Below, piece by piece: positions 1 to 6,394 of a stretch of 11,213 nucleotides of DNA (position 1 is the stretch's first letter; every line of letters begins with the position of its first letter). The translations under genes were made by a program, and so were the position numbers. Origin of the DNA: JAZGBC01 sp036444495 (GTDB lineage Bacteria; Pseudomonadota; Alphaproteobacteria; Kiloniellales; J153). The stretch is taken from NCBI GenBank assembly GCA_036444495.1, contig JAZGBC010000218.1, positions 1-11,213 on the forward strand, given 5' to 3'. The notes beneath the pieces were generated by a model that saw only the letters and a program-made list of their open reading frames with translations, was not told the DNA's origin and ran no database searches.

Positions 1-1047
1 GACACGGCCGCCGCCGAAGGGGTTGAAGAAGTTGTCGTCGTCGCCGATCTCGCCGGTGACGGTGATTTCCTTGAAGGCAAAAGGTATATGTCCAGGCGAC
101 CCGAGATTGAGAAGAAGCGCGAGTCCGCTCGGAATCGCGCCCGACGTCTCCGCCGGGGTCAGCACCGGGTCGGCCTCGGGCGGGGTGTCGGGCACGTCCT
201 CGTCGGGGAAGTTCTCGACCACCTCGAGCTCGAAGGTGTCGAACTCGAGGAAGACCGGCGGGATCACGCCCTGCGGATCGAGCAGGTCGATGGTGTCGCC
301 GGCGTCATCGTTGTATTCGGTCACGCCGCCGTCATTGAGGGCGCCGCCGGCGGCGGTCTCGAGCGTGGCGGCGGCCGCGGGGCCGGCCTCGCCCTCGGTG
401 AGCGCCACGGCCTGGGCGAAGAGCGTGCCGCCCGGAATCTCGGTGCCGGCGATCTCGAAGGTCGGCGCGTTCTCCTGGTCCACCAGGTTGCCCAGGCCCT
501 CGATCACGATGCGCCCGCCGTTGGCGAAGACCAGCACCAGGTTGCCGTCCACCACCTGGATCTGGGCGGCGGAGGGATCGAAGTTGATGATGAAGCGCTG
601 GCCGAGGGCGGCCGTGATGGTGAGAATCTCGCCCGGATCGGGCTCGGTCAGGGTGAAGATGTCCAGGACTCCAGGGATCACGCCCTGGGCGGCCAGGGTC
701 GCGATGAGGTCCTCACCGGCGTATTGGAGGCTGGGGCCGTCCTCCTGCTGCACCAGTACGACCAGGTCCACGAAGACGATCTTGCTGCCGTCGGGGAACA
801 GGAGGATCAGGTTGTCGCCCTCGACGATGGCCTGGGCTTCCGAGGGATCGAAGTTGAGCACATAGCTCTCGCCCGCCTCGGCCGCGATCTGCAGCGTCTC
901 GCCCGCTGCCGGGCGCTCGACCACCACACCGGCCTGGCCGGTCAGGGTCTCGGCGCCGCCGGCGCCCTCGATGAAGCTCGCGTTCTCGGAAATCTCGGTT
1001 CCGCTGCCGTTTTCCTCGGCAACACCGCGTGTCAGATCCTCGGTCAT
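1..1047 (-). CDS. N-terminal part of a large type I-secreted adhesin with a putative LapG-cleavable retention module (partial)
   Basis: The frame is open from an ATG at 1047 to the window edge, giving 349 residues with no stop. AGGAGG lies 8 bases upstream of the ATG, which fixes the start. There is no Sec signal peptide, as expected of type I secretion substrates that carry a C-terminal signal. Residues 49-95 and 139-185 are two copies of one beta-rich module; both contain NFDPS, then an NLxLxF strand and a GxxIV strand. Residues 231-234 read TAAG, followed by Gly, Asn and Asp-rich sequence and the segment DAGDTIDLLDP. In LapA-type adhesins a di-alanine site of this form is cut by the periplasmic protease LapG. 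An acidic Pro-rich linker (about 275-300) follows, and then the probable start of the extender region. The repeats and the RTX/secretion signal would lie left of the window. That it is a coding gene is nearly certain; the adhesin role is inferred from architecture. A BapA-like protein is the nearest alternative. Confidence 0.82.
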   Translation of the reverse strand, partial: MTEDLTRGVAEENGSGTEISENASFIEGAGGAETLTGQAGVVVERPAAGETLQIAAEAGESYVLNFDPSEAQAIVEGDNLILLFPDGSKIVFVDLVVLVQQEDGPSLQYAGEDLIATLAAQGVIPGVLDIFTLTEPDPGEILTITAALGQRFIINFDPSAAQIQVVDGNLVLVFANGGRIVIEGLGNLVDQENAPTFEIAGTEIPGGTLFAQAVALTEGEAGPAAAATLETAAGGALNDGGVTEYNDDAGDTIDLLDPQGVIPPVFLEFDTFELEVVENFPDEDVPDTPPEADPVLTPAETSGAIPSGLALLLNLGSPGHIPFAFKEITVTGEIGDDDNFFNPFGGGRV

Positions 1048-1055
1048 CCTAACGT

Positions 1056-1061
1056 CCTCCT
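1056..1061 (-). promoter_or_regulatory. Shine-Dalgarno AGGAGG of the adhesin gene
   Basis: Read on the minus strand, AGGAGG is followed by 8 bases and then ATG. It is the strongest ribosome binding site in the window and decides the start of a gene that has no stop inside the window. Confidence 0.85.
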
Positions 1062-1480
1062 AGACGAATACGCCCCCGCCGCATATTTTGGGCCCCAGCC
1101 CGGCGGAGGCACCCCTGGATTAAAAAATCCGTTAATACCTTGGGTGCAGTTTGAGGAAAATTCGACCTAAATTCAACAATTGCAGAGTCAAAAAGCATAG
1201 ATATATGTATGAGGTTTCGGTTTCCCATTGAAATTAAAAGGTTATATAGTTAACGCTTCTTAAGGGATTAGTTCTCCTTTGGGAAACATGGTTAACAATC
1301 CAAGTAATAACCTCTCCTCTCTATGTAATTACACCGGATGCTCGGCTAGAAGCCCAGAAAAACGGCGCAAAACCGGATAAATATCAGGGTTTTGGCCTGG
1401 CGAGGCCCCGCTCCTGACCGCTCCCCGAAGGTCATACCCGGGCATGCAGCGCCTGGCCCCGCGCGGCGGCACGGGCGCGC
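1062..1480 (-). promoter_or_regulatory. Long AT-rich upstream region of the adhesin gene
   Basis: About 420 bases without a gene separate the adhesin start from the terminator of the OmpA-domain gene. The part from about 1115 to 1345 is strikingly A/T-rich compared with the rest of the window. It contains two GTTAAC palindromes, a TTAA-N6-TTAA pair at 1250-1263, a GAGTC (GANTC) site and a small hairpin with GGATT/AATCC arms at 1117-1130. I found no convincing -35/-10 pair. The region most likely carries the adhesin promoter and a long 5' leader. The stretch from 1345 to 1480 is GC-rich and shows nothing I can name. Confidence 0.45.
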
Positions 1481-1484
1481 AAGG

Positions 1485-1515
1485 AAAAACCGGCGCCCGC
1501 GTGAAGGGTGCCGGT
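1485..1515 (-). terminator. Rho-independent terminator of the OmpA-domain gene
   Basis: On the minus strand ACCGGCACCC, a 7-base loop and GGGCGCCGGT form a 10-bp stem with a single A/C mismatch, followed by a T-run (TTTTTCC). It starts about 38 bases after the stop codon of the OmpA-domain gene and separates it from the adhesin gene, so the two are probably independent transcripts. Confidence 0.8.
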
Positions 1516-1552
1516 TTCCTTGCAGCCGGGGCCGGCCCGGCGGAATGGCCGT

Positions 1553-2488
1553 CTAAAGGAGGATGATCTCGACCCGCCGGTTGGCCTGCTCGCGCACGCC
1601 GTCGGCCGTGGGCACCGCCGGCTCCGCCTCGCCGCGCCCGCCGACCGAAATACCGCTGGATTTCACGCCGCGGTCGACCAGGGCGTCGCGCACCGCGTTG
1701 GCCCGGCGCAGGGAGAGCTCCAGGTTATAGGCCTCCGGACCCGAGCGGTCGGCGTGCCCGGTGACCGAGAAGTCCAGGATGCCGAACTGGTTCGCCGCGG
1801 CCACCGCGTCATCGATCACACCGTTACCGGCCCCATCGATCGCCGCGCTATCGAAGGCGAAGTGGAGGAGAAAGGGCTCGGGCGACGGCCCGGCCGTGGG
1901 CGATACCGGGACGGCCGCAACGGCGGGCGCCGGCGCGGCCCCGGCCATCCCGGTCAGGCTGTAATTGGCCGCGGCCTCGACCTTGGCCATGGCGGCCTCG
2001 AAGTCGCCCTTGCAGCGCTCCACGTCGTCCAGGCGCCAGGATGAATGGCTGGCCCAGCCATATTTCGGGTTGGTGCCTTCGGCAGCCTCGATCCAGCAGT
2101 CGTAGCTGACCTGCGCCTTGGCGGCATCCGCCGGGGCCACATAGCGGCCACCGCGGTCGAAACCGACACGCAGGCGCGCCAGGGCAGCAGCCAACTCGGC
2201 CTTGTCCTCGTCCAGAAGCTCCCGGTCCATGAGCTGGTCGGGCTGGGTCGAGGAGCGCCGCGCCGAGCGCCGCGCCTTGTGATTGAAATGTTCGGCATCC
2301 ACCAAATCGGTCGCCCACTGGCGCTCCTGCGACAGCGCCACATAGCCGTCGTACAGCGCGTTCATGAAGGCGATGCCCTTGGTCTCGAGGCCAATCCCGC
2401 TGGTGTCGTCGAAAATCAGATCGGCCTTGGCCGGCGCCAAGAGCGCCAGTGCCACAAATACGCCTAAAAGAGTTCCTTTGGCCTTCAT
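1553..2488 (-). CDS. OmpA-family periplasmic/outer-membrane protein
   Basis: This 311-residue protein has a Sec signal peptide (hydrophobic core at residues 7-19) with a likely cut after AKA at residue 22. The middle part (about 23-180) carries two cysteines, C131 and C159, in the contexts YDCWIE and ERCKGDF. I recall this arrangement from alphaproteobacterial OmpA-domain proteins; the pair could form a disulfide. An Ala/Pro-rich linker (about 183-203) leads to a C-terminal OmpA domain (about 206-311). That domain holds FAFDSAAI, the TGHADRSG motif and RRANAVRDAL, ending in NRRVEIILL; the Asp and Arg of such domains bind diaminopimelate in peptidoglycan. No lipobox and no N-terminal beta-barrel is evident, so it is a soluble or barrel-less anchor. 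A purine-rich G-run precedes the ATG, and a terminator follows. The assignment to the OmpA C-terminal family is secure; the specific role is unknown. Confidence 0.9.
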   Translation of the reverse strand: MKAKGTLLGVFVALALLAPAKADLIFDDTSGIGLETKGIAFMNALYDGYVALSQERQWATDLVDAEHFNHKARRSARRSSTQPDQLMDRELLDEDKAELAAALARLRVGFDRGGRYVAPADAAKAQVSYDCWIEAAEGTNPKYGWASHSSWRLDDVERCKGDFEAAMAKVEAAANYSLTGMAGAAPAPAVAAVPVSPTAGPSPEPFLLHFAFDSAAIDGAGNGVIDDAVAAANQFGILDFSVTGHADRSGPEAYNLELSLRRANAVRDALVDRGVKSSGISVGGRGEAEPAVPTADGVREQANRRVEIILL

Positions 2489-2598
2489 GTCCCCTACCCC
2501 CTCTCTGTCGTCCCGCGGTGCAAATCCAGACTAAGCAGCACCCTCCGGCACGGACCCGACCGGAATCCACCAGCCCACTACGGGCATTATGTTGATTT

Positions 2599-2628
2599 CA
2601 TATAAACCAGTTGCCGCGGACAAAGCAA
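2599..2628 (-). promoter_or_regulatory. Candidate promoter of the OmpA-domain gene
   Basis: Minus-strand TTGCTT and TATATG are separated by 18 bases and lie about 110 bases upstream of the OmpA-domain start. The -35 element matches the consensus poorly. This is the only AT-rich patch in the 200-base gap between this gene and the YeeE/YedE gene. Confidence 0.25.
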
Positions 2629-2689
2629 GCTGTGACAACGGGTTCGCTCGATAGTGTGTCCCCAGGCCCACAGCCCGATCGGCGCCCTG

Positions 2690-3943
2690 TCAAACTCGGG
2701 AGTTTTCGCGCCGCGCCACGGGGAGGCCAAAGACGGGCCGGAGCAGAATGCCGAAATAGGTGCCGACCAGGGCGGAGATCAGCCAGAGCCAGCCGTGCAG
2801 GCTGCCCGAGGCGATGCCGCTGAAATAGGCGCCCACGTTGCAGCCGAAGGCGAGCCTGGCGCCATAGCCCATGAGTGCGCCGCCGAGGGCCGCGGCCAGC
2901 GCCGAACGCCAGGCCAGGTTGCGCAGGGGCCCGAATGTCCCGGCCAGGCCAGCGGCCAGGAAGGCGCCGATCAAGATCCCGAAGTTCATCACCGAAGTGG
3001 ACTGGGCGAAGAGGCTGCCGGCCAGCGCCTGTTTCGGAAAGCGCCAGGTCCAGAATTCCCAGGAGGCCACCTCGATACCGAGGCCCGCGGCCGCCTTGGC
3101 GCCCCACAGCGTATAGCCGAAGCTGATGGTCCAGGCATGTCCCGCGAGCCACAGAGTCGCGGCGTTGAGCAGCGCCAGCAGCAGCGCGCCCCAGACCAGC
3201 GGCCAGGGCCCCTGCAGCAGGCGCCGCCAACCCTTGCGGCCGGGCGTGCCCATCCCGGCGCTCAGGCGGCCGTGGCGGCGCTTCTCCAGGACCACGGTGG
3301 CAAGCGCGATGACGGCGAAAAGCCCCAGTTGCAGGCTCAGCGCACCCGCCAATCCCAGCTCCTTGAGCAGGGAGACGGAGCCCAGGCTCGGGGTCTGGCT
3401 GAGCCACCAGGGCATGTTCGCGGAGCCCAGGACCGAGCCCACCATGAAAAACAGGAGTGTGACCACCATGCGGCCCGAGCCGCCGCCCACGCTATAGAGC
3501 GTGCCCGAGGCGCAGCCGCCACCCAGCTGCATGCCGACCCCGAAGAGGAAGGCCCCGACCAGCACCGAGACCCCGGCTGGTGCGACCGCCCCGCCCACGG
3601 GCCGGCCGAAGAAGCTGCCCTCGGCCAGGACCGGCAGGAAGATCGCGCTGGCCACCGCCAGCATGAGCATCTGGGCACGCAGGTTCGCCCCGCGCCCCTC
3701 GGCGACGAAGTCGCGCCAACCCGAGGCGAAGCCGAAGGCGGCGTGATACAGCACCAGCCCGAGCGCCGCGCCCAGCAGATAAAGCGACCCGTATTTCCAG
3801 GTCTCGGCCTGGCCAATATAGACCGCGCCGCCGGCCAGAAGCAGAGCGGCCAAGGCCACGATGCGCCAACTCGGCCTAGGCTGAGAGGCCGTCCCCGTGG
3901 CCGGCGGCTCGGCCCGTCCGGTCCTTTCGGCAGCCAACGTCAT
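2690..3943 (-). CDS. YeeE/YedE-family membrane permease (sulfur-compound transport)
   Basis: This is a polytopic membrane protein of 417 residues from the ATG at 3943. The frame can be extended to a GTG at 4021 (443 residues), but the added part is Arg-rich, without a ribosome binding site. Hydrophobic segments fill most of residues 27-405. Two family hallmarks are present: GGGCASGTLY (C144), and RLAFGCNVGAYFSGIASGSL (C368) near the C-terminus. In the YeeE/TsuA family such cysteines line the route for thiosulfate uptake. The two related halves, each carrying a Gly/Cys motif, match the family's internal duplication. No TusA/SirA-like partner or sulfurtransferase is visible nearby, so the substrate is open. 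The gene lies downstream of and in the same direction as the EamA transporter gene, about 190 bases away, so co-transcription is possible. I am confident of the family and less so of the substrate and start. Confidence 0.9.
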   Translation of the reverse strand: MTLAAERTGRAEPPATGTASQPRPSWRIVALAALLLAGGAVYIGQAETWKYGSLYLLGAALGLVLYHAAFGFASGWRDFVAEGRGANLRAQMLMLAVASAIFLPVLAEGSFFGRPVGGAVAPAGVSVLVGAFLFGVGMQLGGGCASGTLYSVGGGSGRMVVTLLFFMVGSVLGSANMPWWLSQTPSLGSVSLLKELGLAGALSLQLGLFAVIALATVVLEKRRHGRLSAGMGTPGRKGWRRLLQGPWPLVWGALLLALLNAATLWLAGHAWTISFGYTLWGAKAAAGLGIEVASWEFWTWRFPKQALAGSLFAQSTSVMNFGILIGAFLAAGLAGTFGPLRNLAWRSALAAALGGALMGYGARLAFGCNVGAYFSGIASGSLHGWLWLISALVGTYFGILLRPVFGLPVARRENSRV

Positions 3944-4134
3944 GGAACGATCGGCTCTTTCCCGGCCAACATCCTTGTCTCGGGACGCCACCGAAGTCCG
4001 ACCCGGCCTCCGGCGGCGCACTTACTAGAGGCATATCTAGGGCCAGCATCGCCAAGAGGAAAGAGCGGCGGCATCGATCACACGGTCTTGTGAAGGCCGT
4101 ATGGGAGGGTTGCGGGGTGGTCCGGGGGGCTGCG

Positions 4135-5073
4135 TCAGACCGCGCCGATCGGCGGCCGCCAGCGCCGCAGGCCGGTCAGTGCATGAAAGGCGATCGCGAT
4201 CAGCACGATGGCGCCGCCAAGCAGGGTGAGCCCGCTCGGCTCTTCGCCGACCCCGAACCAGACCCAGATCGGCCCGAGCACCACCTCGGTGAGCGACAGC
4301 AATGTCAGTTCCGCGGCGGGCACGTGGCGCGAGCCGAGCGTGTAAATGCCCAGGCCCAGGCCGAGCTGACCGGCGCCGAGCACCATGCAGAGCGCGAGAT
4401 CCTTTTGGGAGATGGAAAAATCTCCACCGCTCGCGGGCAGCATGACGGCCGCAACCAGCACGGAAACAACCGCCGCAATACAGACCGTGGGCAGCATGTC
4501 GCGGCTCTTGCCCCGGCGCAGCGCCACCGTAAATCCCGCGAAACCCAGCGCCGAGCCCAGCGCGGTGACGTCCCCGAACAGGCCGCCCGTGGCGAAGCCC
4601 TCCCCCACCATGACGCCCACACCGGCCACCGCCCCGCACATCGCCAGCCAGGTGGCGGGCCGCACCCGCTCGCCCAGCAGCAGCCAGCCGAGCACCGCCG
4701 CCAGGAAGGGCGAGGCGCTGAGCAGGAATAGACTGTTGGCCACGGTCGTATGGGTCAGCGAAAAGATGAAGCCGGTAAAAGCCGCCGAAAGGCAGACGCC
4801 GCCGACCAGCCCCGAAAGCCCCGCCGCCCTGAAGGCCGGGACCAGGGCGCCCCGGTTGCGCCGCCCGATGACCAGGAGCAGGGCCGCCAACAGGGCCAGG
4901 GAGCGATAGAAGATGATCTGCCACTCGCCGGCCGAATCCATGAGGCGCACGACGATGCCCGCGATGCTGAGCACACAGCCGGCAAAGAGAACCAGCCCCA
5001 TGCCCCGGACATAGAGCCCGTCCCGGGCAGGCTCGGCCAGGGTGGCGCTTTTTGCGGTCGATTCGCCGGTCAT
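4135..5073 (-). CDS. EamA-domain (DMT superfamily) transporter
   Basis: This 312-residue inner-membrane protein shows about ten hydrophobic segments arranged as two EamA repeats (about 25-157 and 168-305). Typical family signatures are visible: FYRSLALLAALL in TM2, TTVANSLFLLSASPFLAAVLGWLLLGERV in part of the first repeat, and LTLLSLTEVVLGPIWVWF with the following GEEP turn in the second. DMT proteins of this type export or import small metabolites such as amino acids or nucleosides, and the substrate cannot be read from sequence. The start at 5073 has no good ribosome binding site; M25 is an alternative that still keeps the first membrane segment. It is divergent from the Sel1-repeat lipoprotein gene, and the permease gene lies downstream. 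Confidence 0.9.
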   Translation of the reverse strand: MTGESTAKSATLAEPARDGLYVRGMGLVLFAGCVLSIAGIVVRLMDSAGEWQIIFYRSLALLAALLLVIGRRNRGALVPAFRAAGLSGLVGGVCLSAAFTGFIFSLTHTTVANSLFLLSASPFLAAVLGWLLLGERVRPATWLAMCGAVAGVGVMVGEGFATGGLFGDVTALGSALGFAGFTVALRRGKSRDMLPTVCIAAVVSVLVAAVMLPASGGDFSISQKDLALCMVLGAGQLGLGLGIYTLGSRHVPAAELTLLSLTEVVLGPIWVWFGVGEEPSGLTLLGGAIVLIAIAFHALTGLRRWRPPIGAV

Positions 5074-5154
5074 AATCGGGGGAGTCCACTGGACACAGTA
5101 ATGACACCAGCCCTGCTCAAGCGCCCCACTGTATGAGCGGTTGGGGCCCCCGGA

Positions 5155-5169
5155 AACGGATATTCCGTT
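5155..5169. promoter_or_regulatory. Palindrome in the divergent intergenic region
   Basis: AACGGA-TAT-TCCGTT is a perfect 6-bp inverted repeat with a 3-base centre, located between the divergent EamA and Sel1 lipoprotein genes. Its position and symmetry suit an operator for a dimeric regulator, but it could be chance. Confidence 0.25.
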
Positions 5170-5208
5170 GGCCTCCCGGCAAGAATTCGGTCATATCTGC
5201 CCGCTATC

Positions 5209-5224
5209 ATCAAGATCGCTTGAT
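5209..5224. promoter_or_regulatory. Second short inverted repeat upstream of the Sel1 lipoprotein gene
   Basis: ATCAAG-ATCG-CTTGAT has perfect 6-bp arms around 4 bases and ends 30 bases before the chosen start of the lipoprotein. It could be an operator or a small leader hairpin. The support is symmetry and position only. Confidence 0.2.
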
Positions 5225-5254
5225 CCTCCTCGAGACCCCAAACCCAGGACCATG

Positions 5255-6265
5255 ATGAGCCGATTTCCGACCCTCGCCGCCGCCCTGCTGATCCTGCTCT
5301 GGACGGCGGCTTGCGCCGAGGTAACGGAGGGCCTGGATGACGTGAAGCAAGGTCTCAGTAAGGCGTCCGATCGCCTCGAAGGTTTCTTCGAAACCGGCTC
5401 CCTGGAACCTTCCGCCGAGGAGCAGGCCGAAGCCGCCTACCAGGCGGGGCTCGGCGCCCGCAAAACCGGGAACGATTCCGAGGCCTTCGTCAAGTTCCTT
5501 GAGTCAGCCGAGGCGGGGCACGGCGCGGCGGCCTACGAGGTGGGGCTGGCCTACAAGGACGGCCGCGGTACGGAGCCGGACCTGGACGCGAGCGCGAAAT
5601 GGATCAACAGGGCCGCTGACCGCGGCGAGTTTCACGCCCAGTACCTGGTCGGCCTGGCCTACTACACGGGAACCGGCGTCAAGCAGGACTACGAACACGC
5701 GGTCAGATTCCTGGCGGATGCCGCCGCGCAGGGCCATCCGGCGGCGCAGTTCCTGTTCGGCCAAGCCTTCGCCAACGGCAATGGTGTGTTGAAGAATCGG
5801 GCGCGGGCAGCCCGATGGTACGGCAAGGCGGCAGCGCGTGGCCTGGCCGAGGCCCAATTCACCTACGGCGTCGTGCGGGCCAGCGGCCTCGGGCTGCCGA
5901 AGAACAGGGTGCGGGGTTATACCTGGCTCCTGCTGGCCGAGCGAAAGGGACACGAGAAGGCCGGTGAGGTGCGGGCCGCCCTGGAAGACAAGATGTCGCC
6001 GGAGCAGATGGCCCGCGCGACGCTGCGGGCGGACGACTTCAAGCCGGTCCTGAAGGCTCCCTTCGCCGATCCGCCCACCATCATGTACGTGGAGCACAGG
6101 CTCAACGGCCTGGGGTTCGACACCGGAGCGGTTGACGGGGTGAACGGAAAGCGCACGCGGGCCGCGATCACCAAATATCAGCAAAGCCGGCGCCTTGCCA
6201 CCGATGGCAGGGTCTCGCCGGAACTGTTGGACAGGCTATTCGCCGAGCAGGCCGGCGACTCCTAG
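5255..6265 (+). CDS. Sel1-repeat lipoprotein with C-terminal peptidoglycan-binding domain
   Basis: The frame is open from 5141, but the sensible start is the second of two adjacent ATGs (5252, 5255). AGGA lies 5 bases upstream of 5255, and a signal peptide begins there directly, giving 336 residues. Residues 1-19 form a lipoprotein signal with the lipobox-like TAAC, making C20 the likely lipidated residue. A coiled, charged stretch follows (22-45). About four Sel1/TPR-like repeats span roughly 60-235, with motifs such as AYEVGLAYKDGRG, QYLVGLAYYTGTGV and QFLFGQAFANGNGV. A peptidoglycan-binding domain (PF01471 type) covers about 275-330, with VEHRLNGLGFDTGAVDG and AAITKYQQSRRL. The layout suggests an envelope scaffold tethered at one end to a membrane and at the other to the wall. 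It is the only plus-strand gene in the window. Architecture is certain; the partner is unknown. Confidence 0.92.
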   Translation: MSRFPTLAAALLILLWTAACAEVTEGLDDVKQGLSKASDRLEGFFETGSLEPSAEEQAEAAYQAGLGARKTGNDSEAFVKFLESAEAGHGAAAYEVGLAYKDGRGTEPDLDASAKWINRAADRGEFHAQYLVGLAYYTGTGVKQDYEHAVRFLADAAAQGHPAAQFLFGQAFANGNGVLKNRARAARWYGKAAARGLAEAQFTYGVVRASGLGLPKNRVRGYTWLLLAERKGHEKAGEVRAALEDKMSPEQMARATLRADDFKPVLKAPFADPPTIMYVEHRLNGLGFDTGAVDGVNGKRTRAAITKYQQSRRLATDGRVSPELLDRLFAEQAGDS

Positions 6266-6321
6266 ACGCGGGCGCGTTGTCCTTTCTCCTCCAGAATTCG
6301 GGCGTCCTTCAGACAAAAAGA

Positions 6322-6351
6322 ACCCGGTGGAGGCGCTTTCCTCCACCGGGT
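6322..6351. terminator. Bidirectional rho-independent terminator
   Basis: ACCCGGTGGAGG and CCTCCACCGGGT form a perfect 12-bp stem around a 6-base loop between two convergent genes. On the minus strand the stem is followed by TTCTTTTTG, a good terminator for the Gly-rich protein gene. On the plus strand it is followed by the weaker ATTAATTTC, serving the Sel1 lipoprotein gene. Confidence 0.85.
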
Positions 6352-6394
6352 ATTAATTTCGAGTTTCGAGTGGGCGCGAATCCGGCCCTAGGCT

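Noticed and set aside
23..1170. Two long plus-strand open frames (280 and 360 codons) at the left end
   Set aside because: They lie antisense to the adhesin frame, have low-complexity Arg/Gly/Ala or Ser-rich translations and no family motif. The minus-strand frame has a strong ribosome binding site and clear repeat modules; it is simply cut by the window edge.
4025..4040. CTAGA-N6-TCTAG inverted repeat upstream of the YeeE/YedE gene
   Set aside because: Arms are only 5 bp and it sits next to an alternative GTG start with no promoter elements; position alone is too weak to call an operator.
2654..4093. A 479-codon plus-strand open frame opposite the YeeE/YedE gene
   Set aside because: The translation is rich in Gln, Arg, Gly and Pro with no recognisable domain, while the minus strand encodes a protein with the YeeE/YedE cysteine motifs. 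High GC produces such long antisense frames.
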